From: Gammaproteobacteria bacterium
GTDB taxonomy: Bacteria; Pseudomonadota; Gammaproteobacteria; UBA6429; Thiohalophilaceae
Assembly: GCA_024641475.1 (NCBI GenBank)
Contig: JAHECZ010000017.1
Location: 1-54,187, forward strand
Length of the DNA stretch: 54,187 bases
Direction: 5' to 3'
Below, piece after piece: positions 43,740 through 52,799 of the stretch. The position numbers were made by a program, and so were the translations under genes. Under the pieces are notes generated by a model that made no database searches, was not told the DNA's origin, and saw only the letters and a program-made list of their open reading frames with translations. Position 1 is the stretch's first letter. Each line of letters opens with the position of its first letter.

Positions 43740-45194
43740 TTGTCTACACCGATCACAAACATAAAGCCTGTGATTCTTTCCGGTGGATCCGGCACACGTC
43801 TTTGGCCTTTGTCACGGCAATTGTATCCAAAACAATTATTGCCCCTGGTTGGTGATAATACGCTATTGCAAGATACTGTTCTGCGCGTTAAATCGATTCC
43901 ACAAATGAGCGATTCAGTACTCGTGGTTTGCAATGAAGAACACCGGTTTCTGATAGCCGAACAACTGCGCGCCATCAAGGCAAAGGCGGATGCATTAATT
44001 CTGGAACCGGAAGGACGCAATACGGCACCGGCATTAACTTTGGCAGCATTAGCACTCGCCGCCAGTAATCCGCAACAAATTATGTTGGTCATGCCGGCCG
44101 ACCACGTTATTCAAAATCAGGCGGCGTTTGCCGCAGCTATTCAACAGGCTGCACCGCTTGCAGCGCAGGGCTACATCGTTACATTTGGAATAGTCCCCGA
44201 TTGTCCGGAAACCGGCTACGGTTACATCGAACAAGGCGATAGCATAGCAAATCATGCCATGGCACATCAGTTGCGCCGATTTGTGGAAAAGCCTGATCTG
44301 GCAACGGCTCAGCAGTATCTGGATTCGGGTAAGTATTTCTGGAACAGTGGTATGTTTATGTTACAAGCAGGTATGTGGTTGCAGCATATGGAAACATTCC
44401 AACCAGACATGCTTGCCTGTTGTCGTGGTGCCTATCATTCAGGAAAACATGATCAGGATTTTTATCGTGTCGATAAAAATCAATTCACGGCATGTCCGTC
44501 GGATTCCATTGATTACGCTATCATGGAAAAACTCGCCTCTACGCCTGCGAATAAAACGGCGTTAGTCTCACTTGATGCGGGTTGGTCAGATATCGGCGCC
44601 TGGGCTGCGCTATGGGATATTAGTGCGAAGGACGCATCTGGGAATGTGGTCAAAGGCGATGTGCTGCAAATCGATAGTCATAATTCTTTGTTATTGAGCC
44701 AGCATCGTTTGATCGCAAGCGTAGGAATAGACGATTTGGTCGTTATCGAAACCACTGATGCGGTATTGGTCGCACACCGTGATCGCGTTCAGGATGTCAA
44801 AGCCATCGTGGCGCAACTCAAGCAACTCAAGCGTGAAGAACATCTGGTGCATCGTCGGGTATATCGCCCTTGGGGCAGTTATGAAGGTATCGACCACGGC
44901 GAGCGGTATCAAGTGAAACGCATCAGCGTAAATCCGGGGGCAGCATTGTCTCTGCAAATGCATCATCATCGTGCTGAACACTGGGTGGTCGTTAAAGGTA
45001 CCGCCAAGGTGACCTGTGGGGATAGCACGTTTTTGGTTACGGAAAATCAGTCGACCTATATTCCAATTGGCAGCAAGCACCGGCTCGAAAATCCGGGTTC
45101 CCTGCCGCTGGAAATGATCGAGGTACAGTCCGGCGGATATTTGGGTGAAGATGACATTGTTCGTTTCGACGATAAATACGGCCGCAGTCCGTAA
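43740..45194 (+). CDS. manC: Mannose-1-phosphate guanylyltransferase/mannose-6-phosphate isomerase
   Basis: This 484-residue bifunctional enzyme (ManC/AlgA/XanB type) makes GDP-mannose. The nucleotidyltransferase domain has PVILSGGSGTRLWPLSRQLYPKQ and VMPADHVIQ. FVEKPDLATAQQYL and YFWNSGMFM follow. The C-terminal cupin isomerase domain has RPWGSYEGIDHGERYQVKRI, SLQMHHHRAEHWVVVKGTA and YIPIGSKHRLENPG. The start is TTG at 43740, three bases after aroA; no ATG precedes the conserved start. Its place between aroA and cmk is unusual. Its product feeds Gmd and Fcl encoded at the end of the window. Confidence 0.93.
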   Translation: MSTPITNIKPVILSGGSGTRLWPLSRQLYPKQLLPLVGDNTLLQDTVLRVKSIPQMSDSVLVVCNEEHRFLIAEQLRAIKAKADALILEPEGRNTAPALTLAALALAASNPQQIMLVMPADHVIQNQAAFAAAIQQAAPLAAQGYIVTFGIVPDCPETGYGYIEQGDSIANHAMAHQLRRFVEKPDLATAQQYLDSGKYFWNSGMFMLQAGMWLQHMETFQPDMLACCRGAYHSGKHDQDFYRVDKNQFTACPSDSIDYAIMEKLASTPANKTALVSLDAGWSDIGAWAALWDISAKDASGNVVKGDVLQIDSHNSLLLSQHRLIASVGIDDLVVIETTDAVLVAHRDRVQDVKAIVAQLKQLKREEHLVHRRVYRPWGSYEGIDHGERYQVKRISVNPGAALSLQMHHHRAEHWVVVKGTAKVTCGDSTFLVTENQSTYIPIGSKHRLENPGSLPLEMIEVQSGGYLGEDDIVRFDDKYGRSP

Positions 45195-45199
45195 ACGCT

Positions 45200-45895
45200 A
45201 TGAATTCAGTTGCAGTGATAACCATCGATGGTCCCAGCGGCTCAGGCAAGGGGACTATCAGTCGGATGTTGGCACAAGACTTGGGCTGGCATTTTCTCGA
45301 CAGTGGTGCTTTATACCGCCTGGTTGCCCTGGGCGCAGATAAGCATCAGATCCCATTGGATGACCAGGCTGGGCTGGCGCGCTTTGCACGTGATTTAGAT
45401 GTGGTATTTACCCATTCCCAATCCGGCGAGGAACCTGATGTTTTACTGGAAAATCAGGTCGTAACTTCTGAATTACGAACGGAAACTTGTGGTAACCGTG
45501 CCTCGCAAGTCGCGGCTATTCCCGCCGTTCGCCAGGCCTTATTGGACCGCCAACGGGCCTTTGCCCAACCACCCGGACTCGTTGCTGATGGCCGTGATAT
45601 GGGCACAGCCATATTCCCTGATGCCAGCATCAAAATCTTCCTGACCGCCAGCGCAGCAGAACGTGCCCAAAGACGCTATAAGCAGTTGAAACAAAAAGGG
45701 TTTGATGTTAGCCTAGCCGCCCTTGTTGGGGAGATAACGGAACGTGATGCGCGCGATAGTCAGCGCCAGGCGTCTCCGCTGAAGCCGGCAACTGATGCAA
45801 TCGTAATTGATACCTCCGCGATGAATATCACCGAGGTTCTGGCAAAGATTAAACACATTTGCCAGCAACGGTTAGCTGACGTTTCCCAACAGTAA
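45200..45895 (+). CDS. cmk: Cytidylate kinase
   Basis: Cmk phosphorylates CMP and dCMP. The 231-residue protein has the P-loop TIDGPSGSGKGTISRMLA. DSGALYRLVALGA follows, and ASQVAAIPAVRQALLDRQR, then VADGRDMGTAIFPDA. The lid region reads RAQRRYKQLKQKGFDVSLAALVGEITERDARDSQR. Cmk directly before rpsA is a very conserved gene pair in Gammaproteobacteria. It starts five bases after the manC stop. Confidence 0.97.
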   Translation: MNSVAVITIDGPSGSGKGTISRMLAQDLGWHFLDSGALYRLVALGADKHQIPLDDQAGLARFARDLDVVFTHSQSGEEPDVLLENQVVTSELRTETCGNRASQVAAIPAVRQALLDRQRAFAQPPGLVADGRDMGTAIFPDASIKIFLTASAAERAQRRYKQLKQKGFDVSLAALVGEITERDARDSQRQASPLKPATDAIVIDTSAMNITEVLAKIKHICQQRLADVSQQ

Positions 45896-45987
45896 ACGGT
45901 GGTTCATACAATTGAACCGTAACTTTAACCATCCGTGGTCTGCGGGCCACAACATCACTATCGGCATTCGCTGATAAGGTAACTTAA
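45896..45987 (+). promoter_or_regulatory. rpsA leader with hairpins
   Basis: The 92-base gap before rpsA holds a hairpin GGTTCA/TGAACC (45901-45918) and a GTGG/CCAC stem further on. In E. coli the rpsA leader folds into hairpins that allow S1 to repress its own translation. A similar role is possible here but not shown. Confidence 0.4.
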
Positions 45988-47661
45988 ATGACTGAGAGTT
46001 TTGCTGAATTATTCGAACAGAGCCTGATTAAAACCAAAATGGTTCCCGGTGCCATCATTACCGGTACGATTGTCGCAGTAAATGACGACGTCGTTGTAGT
46101 CAACGCCGGACTCAAGTCCGAAGGCGTTATCCCCATTGAACAATTCCAGGATGAAGAAGGTAACATCAGCATTGCTGTCGGTGATGTGATCGATGTTGCG
46201 TTGGATACGGTTGAAGACGGCCACGGCGAAACGCGCTTATCGCGTGAAAAAGCCAAACGTGCTGAAGCGTGGAAGCGTTTGGAAGCGGCCCATGCGGCAA
46301 CCGAAACGGTTATTGGTGTTATCACTGATAAAGTTAAAGGTGGCTTTACCGTTGATCTGGGTGATATCCGTGCCTTCTTACCGGGCTCACTCGTCGATGT
46401 CCGTCCGATTCGTGATACCAGCTATCTCGAAGGCAAGGCACTCGAATTTAAAGTGATTAAACTTGATCGTCGCCGTAACAACGTGGTTGTGTCACGTCGT
46501 GCCGTCGTTGAACAGGAAAGCAGTGAAGAACGTCAAGCGCTGATGCAGAACATGCAAGAAGGCGCGATGGTCAAGGGCGTGGTCAAGAACCTCACCGATT
46601 ACGGTGCATTCATTGACCTGGGCGGCATTGATGGTCTGTTACACATCACCGATATGTCCTGGAAGCGCGTCAAGCATCCAAGTGAAATCGTCAAAGTCGG
46701 CGATGAAATTCAGGTGAAGGTACTGAAATTCGATAAGGAACGTATGCGCGTCTCCTTGGGTCTGAAGCAGACCGGTGATGATCCGTGGGTTGATATCGCC
46801 CGCCGTTATCCCGAAGGCAAACGTCTGTTTGGTAAGGTCACCAACATTGCCGATTACGGTTGTTTCGTGGAAATCGAACCAGGGGTTGAAGGTCTGGTAC
46901 ACGTTTCTGAAATGGATTGGACCAATAAAAATATTCACCCCAGCAAGGTTGTGCAGTTAGGTGATGAAGTCGAAGTGATCGTACTGGACATCGACGAAGA
47001 ACGCCGCCGTATCTCGTTGGGCATCAAGCAATGTCAGGCTAATCCATGGGAAGCCTTTGCAACGACACACAATAAGGGTGACCGCGTCAGTGGCCAGATA
47101 AAATCGATTACCGATTTCGGCATCTTCATTGGTCTGGATGGCGGTATCGACGGTTTGGTCCATTTGTCCGACATTTCCTGGAACATGCCCGGTGAAGAAG
47201 CCGTGCGCAATTACAAGAAAGGTCAGGATGTAGAAGCTGTTGTATTGGCAGTTGATCCGGAACGTGAGCGTATCTCGCTGGGCGTTAAACAGATGGAACA
47301 GGATCCGTTTAACAACTTTGTGGCCATGAATCCCAAAGGCAGTATTGTGAAAGGTAAAGTGGCGACGATTGATGCCAAAGGCGCTGTCATTGATTTAGGC
47401 GAAGGTGTTGAAGGCTATCTGCGTTCATCCGAACTTTCCCGCGATCGCGTGGAAGATGCCCGCAGCTTGCTCAAAGAAGGTGATGAAGTCGAAGCCAAGT
47501 TCATGGGCGTCGATAAAAAGAACCGTAATATCACCTTATCGATCAAAGCCAAGGACAATGAAGCTGAAAAAGCGGCAATTGACGACTACAATCGTAGTTC
47601 GGGTTCAGCAACAACGACTTTGGGTGATTTGCTGAAAGGTAAGATAGAAAGCGGTGAATAA
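45988..47661 (+). CDS. rpsA: 30S ribosomal protein S1
   Basis: S1 binds mRNA and brings it to the 30S subunit. The 557 residues, the same length as E. coli S1, form six S1-type OB-fold repeats. Readable repeat starts include [42 protein letters not shown] and [41 protein letters not shown] and [20 protein letters not shown] follow. It lies between cmk and ihfB, as in most Gammaproteobacteria. Confidence 0.98.
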   Translation: MTESFAELFEQSLIKTKMVPGAIITGTIVAVNDDVVVVNAGLKSEGVIPIEQFQDEEGNISIAVGDVIDVALDTVEDGHGETRLSREKAKRAEAWKRLEAAHAATETVIGVITDKVKGGFTVDLGDIRAFLPGSLVDVRPIRDTSYLEGKALEFKVIKLDRRRNNVVVSRRAVVEQESSEERQALMQNMQEGAMVKGVVKNLTDYGAFIDLGGIDGLLHITDMSWKRVKHPSEIVKVGDEIQVKVLKFDKERMRVSLGLKQTGDDPWVDIARRYPEGKRLFGKVTNIADYGCFVEIEPGVEGLVHVSEMDWTNKNIHPSKVVQLGDEVEVIVLDIDEERRRISLGIKQCQANPWEAFATTHNKGDRVSGQIKSITDFGIFIGLDGGIDGLVHLSDISWNMPGEEAVRNYKKGQDVEAVVLAVDPERERISLGVKQMEQDPFNNFVAMNPKGSIVKGKVATIDAKGAVIDLGEGVEGYLRSSELSRDRVEDARSLLKEGDEVEAKFMGVDKKNRNITLSIKAKDNEAEKAAIDDYNRSSGSATTTLGDLLKGKIESGE

Positions 47662-47670
47662 AACCAGCTC

Positions 47671-47698
47671 TCCGGGATGAGTTAAACCTCATCCCGGA
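47671..47698 (+). terminator. Strong hairpin between rpsA and ihfB
   Basis: An 11-bp perfect stem TCCGGGATGAG/CTCATCCCGGA surrounds a TTAAAC loop. Only AATTT follows, so termination is likely partial. It may set the ratio of rpsA to ihfB transcript. Confidence 0.6.
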
Positions 47699-47718
47699 AT
47701 TTGGATGGAGCGGCGATA

Positions 47719-48024
47719 ATGACAAAATCAGAATTGATCGAAATCCTCTCCCAAAAGCAAAAGCAGCTTGCGTATAAGGATGTGGAACTGGCGATCAAGA
47801 CCATGCTGGAACACATGGCGCAAAGCCTGTCCAGTGGTGAGCGAATTGAGATACGTGGATTTGGCAGTTTTTCATTACACTTCCGGCCGCCACGTGTAGG
47901 TCGTAATCCTAAAACTGGCGATTCGGTGGATCTGACTTCGAAATACGTGCCTCATTTCAAGCCAGGCAAAGAATTGCGTGAGCGGGTCAATGAAAGCATG
48001 GGTAAACACGAAATTACCGGGTAA
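47719..48024 (+). CDS. ihfB: Integration host factor subunit beta
   Basis: IhfB pairs with IhfA to bend DNA at specific sites. The 101-residue HU/IHF protein has [14 protein letters not shown] and [25 protein letters not shown], containing the minor-groove-binding arm. [17 protein letters not shown] ends the fold. ATG 47719 gives the family start, with GGAG about 9 bases upstream. The upstream frame from TTG 47701 is not used. IHF is a common co-activator of sigma-54 promoters. Confidence 0.97.
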   Translation: MTKSELIEILSQKQKQLAYKDVELAIKTMLEHMAQSLSSGERIEIRGFGSFSLHFRPPRVGRNPKTGDSVDLTSKYVPHFKPGKELRERVNESMGKHEITG

Positions 48025-48043
48025 TCTCACTTACGTGCTATAT

Positions 48044-48083
48044 CAACACCGGCAACAGAGTCAGCTCCGTGCCGGTGTTTTTA
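48044..48083 (+). terminator. Rho-independent terminator after ihfB
   Basis: ACACCGGC pairs with GCCGGTGT across a 17-base loop and is followed by TTTTATTTAT. It ends the cmk-rpsA-ihfB transcript before lapA. Confidence 0.78.
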
Positions 48084-48110
48084 TTTATAGAGGTTCTTTA
48101 TACTATATCC

Positions 48111-48401
48111 ATGCGTAAGATTTTATACCTCAGTGTTTTTCTCATCGTGTTCCTGGTCGGACTGGCTTTTGCCGTACTCAATTCACAAGCGGTCGCGGTT
48201 AACTATTATTTTGACAAGATAGATGTGCAGTTGTCGCTGGCATTGATTTTGGCCATGTTATTGGGCGCGATTATCGGTATTATCGCCAGTTTGTTAATGA
48301 TGTTACAGCTGCGGCGTGAAGTTGCGCGACTGCGACGCGGCTTACAGCTTGCCCAAAAACAAGCGGCACTTTCACGATCATTACACGACAAAACCGATTA
48401 G
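48111..48401 (+). CDS. lapA: Lipopolysaccharide assembly protein LapA (YciS)
   Basis: This 96-residue inner-membrane protein has two membrane helices: ILYLSVFLIVFLVGLAFAVL and SLALILAMLLGAIIGIIASL. A cytoplasmic coiled coil (RREVARLRRGLQLAQKQ) follows. NSQAVAVNYYF between the helices is the LapA signature. LapA works with LapB and FtsH to control LpxC and so lipopolysaccharide synthesis. ATG 48111 is preferred to the frame start at 48069, which lies in the terminator. Confidence 0.92.
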   Translation: MRKILYLSVFLIVFLVGLAFAVLNSQAVAVNYYFDKIDVQLSLALILAMLLGAIIGIIASLLMMLQLRREVARLRRGLQLAQKQAALSRSLHDKTD

Positions 48402-48403
48402 TA

Positions 48404-49588
48404 ATGTGGTTCTTCGACCCAACGCTGTTATTGTTTCTACTCCTACCCGTTGCGGCATTTTCCGGCTGGGTCATCGGCCGACGTCATGATGCCAATCTCG
48501 AGAAATCTCAGCGTACCAACTTGCCTGTCGAATATTTACAGGGTTTAAACTTTTTTTTGAATGAGCAGCCGGATAAGGCAATCGATTTACTTATTCAGAC
48601 ACTCGAAGTTAATAAAGAGACAGTCGAAACTCATTTGGCATTGGGGAGCCTGTTTCGACGTCGCGGCGAAGTAGATCGGGCGATTCGTATACACCAAAAC
48701 CTCATCGCCAGACCCATGTTGCCGCCCGATTTGCGCGCGCAAGCGATGTATGAATTAGGTCAGGACTATATGCGTGCGGGTTTGTTGGATAGGGCGGAAG
48801 ATATATTTAAGGAACTGCTGAAAGCGTTTCCGAAGAAGAAATTAGGTGTGAATGAATTGTTGGACGTATACCAACAAGAACGTGAATGGCAAAAAGCCAT
48901 CAATATTGCACAGACATATTTATCGCATAGCGATAAGCAACAGCAGAAAATGGTTGCACATTATTGTTGTGAATTAGCCGAAGCCGCCATGAAAGATAAT
49001 CTGACTGAAGAAGCGGCGAAATATGTCAAGCAGGCGTTGGCGCATGATGCCAGCAGTGTGCGCGCCAGCATGTTGCGAGGCGATATCGCTCGACAAGCAA
49101 AAAAATACACCGATGCGCTACAAAGCTATCAAAACATCGAAAATCAGAATCCTGAATATGTCAGTGAAGTTATAGAACCGATTATCCAGTGTTATCAGGC
49201 ACTACAACAGCCGACAGAAATGTTGGAGTATTTGCGAGGATTGTTACACCGCCATGGTGGTGTAACGTTATTATTGAACCTTGCCGAACAACTTCAGAAA
49301 ATCGAAGGAGATGCCTCTGCAGCCGCTTTAATCGAAATGGAATTGCAACAGCACCCTTCATTGCGTGGACTGAATAAATTGATTGACTTGCATTTGGGAC
49401 ACGTCAAAGAAGAAGTACGCAAACAGTTGTCAGTACTTAAGGCGGTTATTACACAAATTATTGAGAAACGTCCCACCTATCAATGTCAAAATTGCGGCTT
49501 TGGGAGTCGTGTTTTATATTGGCATTGTCCGGGATGCCATAACTGGAATACGCTTAAACCGGCGCAAGGTATCGAGGGTGGTCGATGA
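48404..49588 (+). CDS. lapB: Lipopolysaccharide assembly protein LapB (YciM)
   Basis: LapB is the adaptor that presents LpxC to FtsH. The 394-residue protein has an N-terminal membrane helix ([20 protein letters not shown]). [20 protein letters not shown] begins a run of TPR repeats. The C-terminal rubredoxin-type metal domain has [20 protein letters not shown], with two CxxC pairs. It starts two bases after lapA and overlaps pyrF by four bases. Confidence 0.96.
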   Translation: MWFFDPTLLLFLLLPVAAFSGWVIGRRHDANLEKSQRTNLPVEYLQGLNFFLNEQPDKAIDLLIQTLEVNKETVETHLALGSLFRRRGEVDRAIRIHQNLIARPMLPPDLRAQAMYELGQDYMRAGLLDRAEDIFKELLKAFPKKKLGVNELLDVYQQEREWQKAINIAQTYLSHSDKQQQKMVAHYCCELAEAAMKDNLTEEAAKYVKQALAHDASSVRASMLRGDIARQAKKYTDALQSYQNIENQNPEYVSEVIEPIIQCYQALQQPTEMLEYLRGLLHRHGGVTLLLNLAEQLQKIEGDASAAALIEMELQQHPSLRGLNKLIDLHLGHVKEEVRKQLSVLKAVITQIIEKRPTYQCQNCGFGSRVLYWHCPGCHNWNTLKPAQGIEGGR

Positions 49589-50286
49589 AACCAGACTCAC
49601 GCATTATCGTGGCATTGGACTATGCAACGGCAAAAGAGGCATTGGCATTTGCGGCCCGTATCACGCCTGCACAATGTAAGCTCAAAATTGGCAAAGAATT
49701 ATTTACCCAGGCTGGTCCGGATATTGTCCGAAAACTGGTTGATCGTGGATTTGATATTTTCCTGGATCTGAAATTTCATGATATTCCGAATACGGTTGCT
49801 AAAGCCTGTCGTGCAGCGGCAAGTCTGGGTGTCTGGATGCTCAATGTTCATACGCTGGGTGGCCGTGCGATGCTGCAAGCCGCTCGTGAAGCTATCGATA
49901 ACACACCACAACAACCATTGCTAATTGGCGTGACAATACTTACCAGTATGACAGATGCTGATTTGGCCGAGGTCGGGATTGCATCCAGTGTAGAGCAGAG
50001 TGTTCAACGCTTGGCAAAACTCGCGCATGAAACCAATCTCAATGGCGTCGTGTGTTCAGCTTTAGAAGCAAAAAATATCCGAACTGCCACATCGCCATCG
50101 TTCAAACTGGTTACGCCAGGCATTCGTTTAGCCGATTCCAATGTGAATGATCAGAAACGTATTGCCACTCCGGCTTCAGCGCTGGCAGATGGTGCGGATT
50201 ACCTGGTCATTGGTCGCCCCATTACACAAGCTGTCGACCCAATTGCAGTGATAGATCGAATCAAGCAGGAGATCGCTCACCTTTAA
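49585..50286 (+). CDS. pyrF: Orotidine 5'-phosphate decarboxylase
   Basis: PyrF makes UMP from orotidine monophosphate. The 233-residue TIM barrel has [14 protein letters not shown], the Lys of KLKIGKELF and the catalytic [23 protein letters not shown] and [10 protein letters not shown] follow, then [11 protein letters not shown]. It overlaps lapB by ATGA, and the lapA-lapB-pyrF order is widely conserved. Confidence 0.97.
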   Translation: MKPDSRIIVALDYATAKEALAFAARITPAQCKLKIGKELFTQAGPDIVRKLVDRGFDIFLDLKFHDIPNTVAKACRAAASLGVWMLNVHTLGGRAMLQAAREAIDNTPQQPLLIGVTILTSMTDADLAEVGIASSVEQSVQRLAKLAHETNLNGVVCSALEAKNIRTATSPSFKLVTPGIRLADSNVNDQKRIATPASALADGADYLVIGRPITQAVDPIAVIDRIKQEIAHL

Positions 50287-50334
50287 CAATGTAGGAATGG
50301 TCTTACAGCCTAATCAGCGTAATCTGATAGTTCT

Positions 50335-50351
50335 CTGGCAATGAAATTGCC
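50335..50351 (+). promoter_or_regulatory. Sigma-54-like or palindromic element upstream of comEA
   Basis: CTGGCAATGAAATTGCC has GG and GC separated by exactly 10 bases, the essential -24/-12 spacing of sigma-54 promoters. It is also an inverted repeat GGCAAT-GAA-ATTGCC, so an operator is an equal possibility. It ends 45 bases before the comEA start. Confidence 0.3.
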
Positions 50352-50395
50352 ATACTCGCTTCATGTAATTCATCTGGAAAGTGGAGGGACCACCA

Positions 50396-50713
50396 ATGAT
50401 TCGGCCAATTAGGAAGGTCATTTTTACGCTGTTACTGTCTTTTATTGCGGCCAGTGCATTTGCAGCGACGGTGAACATCAATACCGCCGATGCGACCGCC
50501 TTAGCTAAAAACATCACTGGGGTAGGACCACGCCGCGCAGATGCCATTATTAACTATCGGAAAACACATGGGCCGTTTAAAGATGTACAGGAATTAACCA
50601 AAGTGAAGGGAATTGGTCAAAAATTGGTTAATTTAAACCTTAATCGCCTTGTTGTTTCCGATTCGTATAGTCATCTCACTGATGAAGCCAGCAAGCCGCA
50701 TAAACTTCGATAA
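50396..50713 (+). CDS. comEA: ComEA-like helix-hairpin-helix DNA-binding protein
   Basis: This 105-residue protein has a signal peptide ending ASAFAA and a ComEA-type double HhH domain. The domain reads VNINTADATALAKNITGVGPRRADAIINYR, then GPFKDVQELTKVKGIGQKLV. Periplasmic ComEA binds incoming DNA and pulls it through the outer membrane during natural transformation. GGAGGG lies 8 bases before ATG 50396. Together with type IV pilus genes in the same window it suggests competence, but comEC and others are not visible. A terminator follows. Confidence 0.9.
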   Translation: MIRPIRKVIFTLLLSFIAASAFAATVNINTADATALAKNITGVGPRRADAIINYRKTHGPFKDVQELTKVKGIGQKLVNLNLNRLVVSDSYSHLTDEASKPHKLR

Positions 50714-50737
50714 TTAGCCACTTATTCTGTCAAAAAG

Positions 50738-50763
50738 AAAGGCGCTCTTTGAGCGCTTTTTTT
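50738..50763 (+). terminator. Rho-independent terminator after comEA
   Basis: GCGCTC-TTT-GAGCGC hairpin followed by seven Ts. It separates comEA from the exopolysaccharide locus. Confidence 0.85.
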
Positions 50764-50799
50764 ATTGGAATTCAGCAAGATACATTGATAAACTCAGTC

Positions 50800-50818
50800 G
50801 TGTTCACACACTGAACAC
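50800..50818. promoter_or_regulatory. Inverted repeat, candidate operator of the MarR-type EPS regulator
   Basis: GTGTTCA-CACAC-TGAACAC is a perfect 7-bp inverted repeat with a 5-bp spacer. It lies just before the regulator's start codon and downstream of a weak promoter-like pair (TTGGAA at 50765, GATAAA at 50787). Autoregulation is a plausible inference. Confidence 0.45.
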
Positions 50819-50826
50819 ATGGCCTC

Positions 50827-51198
50827 ATGATAAATGATGAAATAAAATATCATTTGCTTAGCTTGCTGGAGAAAGATCCACATATGACGCAGCGGGCGCT
50901 CGCAAAAGAGACGGGTATGAGCCTGGGTAAAGTCAATTACTGTCTGCGAGCATTAGTGGAAAAGGGCATTATCAAAGCGCGGAATTTTTACAACAATAAG
51001 CAAAAGTCGGCTTATGCGTACTATCTGACACCCAATGGATTTCAGGAAAAAGCGCAAGTGACTTACCGATTCTTGCAGCAAAAAATTCGAGAATATGAAT
51101 CGATAAAAGAACAGATCGCGGATCTACGCGCGGAATTCGCCAAAGGACAGCACATCACAACGAATCCAACTGATGGACGCCGTCACGATGTTGAATGA
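50827..51198 (+). CDS. MarR-family EPS-associated transcriptional regulator
   Basis: This 123-residue winged-helix protein matches the EPS-associated MarR-type family. YHLLSLLEKDPHMTQRALAKETGMSLGKVNYCLRALVEKGII is the helix-turn-helix region. KARNFYNNKQKSAYAYYLTPNGFQEKA forms the wing and the family-specific part. A C-terminal coiled coil ends it (KIREYESIKEQIADLRAEF). The family usually sits at the head of exopolysaccharide clusters, as here. An inverted repeat lies just upstream. It overlaps the RfaH-like gene. Confidence 0.88.
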   Translation: MINDEIKYHLLSLLEKDPHMTQRALAKETGMSLGKVNYCLRALVEKGIIKARNFYNNKQKSAYAYYLTPNGFQEKAQVTYRFLQQKIREYESIKEQIADLRAEFAKGQHITTNPTDGRRHDVE

Positions 51199-51709
51199 GA
51201 ATAGCTTGAATAAAGCCTGGTATCTCATCTTTACCAAACCGCGGATGGAACACGTTGCCCAGGACAATCTGGAACGTCAGCAGTATCAAATCTTCTTACC
51301 GCGTATTCAAACCAGTAAGCGCCTGCGTGGCCGTTATGCCCGCCGCATCGAAGCAATGTTTCCGCGCTATCTGTTTATTCATCTGGATACCGTACAGGAC
51401 AACTGGATGCCGATTCGCTCAACGTTAGGTGTCTCACAGGTAATCCGTTTTGGTGGACTGCCAGCGCAAGTACCAGATGCACTAATTGCTGAATTAATGT
51501 CACATCAGGATGAATATGGGTTGAATATCGCGCCGATGCGTGAAATTCTCCGCGGTGATCGTATAGAGATTCTCGATGGCCCCATGGCGGGCTATATCGG
51601 TTTGTTCGAGCAGTACTGTAGCGCCGAGCGCGTGCAGATTTTATTAAAGATAGTAGGCAATGAAACTCGCGTAAATATCGACCGGCATCAGATACAACTC
51701 GCCGTTTAG
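51188..51709 (+). CDS. rfaH: RfaH-type transcription antiterminator (NusG paralogue)
   Basis: RfaH loads on RNA polymerase paused at ops sites and suppresses termination in long operons. The 173-residue protein has the NusG N-terminal domain: AWYLIFTKPRMEHVAQDNLE, FLPRIQTSKRLRGRY and MFPRYLFIHLDT. A C-terminal KOW domain reads GDRIEILDGPMAGYIGLFEQY and VQILLKIVG. I chose ATG 51188 because GGA lies 10 bases upstream; ATG 51173 is possible. It overlaps the regulator gene and is followed within 50 bases by a perfect ops sequence, so it most likely acts on the polysaccharide genes downstream. Confidence 0.9.
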   Translation: MLNENSLNKAWYLIFTKPRMEHVAQDNLERQQYQIFLPRIQTSKRLRGRYARRIEAMFPRYLFIHLDTVQDNWMPIRSTLGVSQVIRFGGLPAQVPDALIAELMSHQDEYGLNIAPMREILRGDRIEILDGPMAGYIGLFEQYCSAERVQILLKIVGNETRVNIDRHQIQLAV

Positions 51710-51757
51710 ATTTACGCACAAAATTGGGATATTTTTAATGCTGGCGTGACACGGTAG

Positions 51758-51769
51758 GGCGGTAGCGTG
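51758..51769 (+). promoter_or_regulatory. ops element (RfaH recruitment site)
   Basis: GGCGGTAGCGTG is an exact match to the E. coli ops sequence. It lies 48 bases after the rfaH-like stop and 31 bases before the first polysaccharide gene. CACG before it and CGTG within it can pair, consistent with a small non-template hairpin. No other copy was noticed in the window. Confidence 0.85.
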
Positions 51770-51800
51770 CCAAAATCTTTTTTACACAGGATGACATATT

Positions 51801-52781
51801 GTGACCAACGAAAACAAAACCCGATTTAATACCAAACGAATACTCGTGACCGGTGGCGCCGGCTTTTTGGGCTCGCATTTGTGCGAGCGACTGCTCAAGG
51901 ATGGCCACGATGTACTCTGCGTGGATAATTTTTTTACGGGCAGCAAAGACAATATTCTGCATTTAATTGGCAATGCGCACTTTGAGATTATGCGGCATGA
52001 TGTAACGTTTCCGCTGTATGTCGAAGTCGATGAAATTTACAACCTGGCCTGTCCCGCCTCGCCAATTCATTATCAACACGACCCGGTACAGACAACTAAA
52101 ACCAGTGTGCACGGTGCGATAAATATGTTGGGGCTGGCCAAACGTGTCAAAGCTAAAATCATGCAAGCCTCAACCAGTGAAGTCTATGGCGATCCCAGTA
52201 TGCATCCTCAACGCGAGGAATATTGGGGTAATGTTAATCCAATCGGGGTACGCAGTTGTTATGACGAAGGCAAGCGCTGTGCGGAAACCTTGTTCTTCGA
52301 TTATCACCGCCAACATAAATTACGCATCAAGGTGGCGCGCATTTTCAATACTTACGGTCCACGCATGCATCCCAATGACGGCCGCGTGGTCTCTAATTTT
52401 ATTGTGCAGGCGTTAAAAAATGAATCCATTACTGTCTATGGCGATGGCCAGCAGTCACGTTCATTTTGCTATGTCGATGACATGATCGAAGCCTTTGTGC
52501 GATTGATGGGGTCACCGGATGATTTCACCGGGCCGGCGAATGTCGGCAACCCGGTAGAATTCACCATTCGTGAACTGGCCGAGAAAGTGATCGCATTAAC
52601 CGGATCAAAATCAAAAATTATCAATAAACCACTGCCCAGCGATGATCCGCGACAACGCCAGCCGGATATTACTCTGGCAACCAGTAAGTTAGGTTGGAAA
52701 CCAGCAATTAAATTAGAACAAGGGTTACCAAAAACAATCGAATTTTTCGATGCGTTATTGAAAAGCGGCAATATTTCCTAA
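51801..52781 (+). CDS. UDP-glucuronate decarboxylase (UDP-xylose synthase)
   Basis: This 326-residue extended short-chain dehydrogenase converts UDP-glucuronate to UDP-xylose. It has the NAD motif [17 protein letters not shown], and [20 protein letters not shown], the clearest signature of this group. Catalytic Y-x3-K is in [11 protein letters not shown], with [20 protein letters not shown] and [16 protein letters not shown] following. The start is GTG at 51801 with AGGA about 9 bases upstream. It is the first gene after the ops site, so it should lie under RfaH control. Confidence 0.92.
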   Translation: MTNENKTRFNTKRILVTGGAGFLGSHLCERLLKDGHDVLCVDNFFTGSKDNILHLIGNAHFEIMRHDVTFPLYVEVDEIYNLACPASPIHYQHDPVQTTKTSVHGAINMLGLAKRVKAKIMQASTSEVYGDPSMHPQREEYWGNVNPIGVRSCYDEGKRCAETLFFDYHRQHKLRIKVARIFNTYGPRMHPNDGRVVSNFIVQALKNESITVYGDGQQSRSFCYVDDMIEAFVRLMGSPDDFTGPANVGNPVEFTIRELAEKVIALTGSKSKIINKPLPSDDPRQRQPDITLATSKLGWKPAIKLEQGLPKTIEFFDALLKSGNIS

Positions 52782-52799
52782 TTTCAGCAGAGATTACTA

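Noticed and set aside
51188-51709. RfaH-like gene read as the housekeeping NusG
   Set aside because: Housekeeping nusG lies between secE and rplK; this gene heads a polysaccharide locus with an adjacent ops site and lacks that context.
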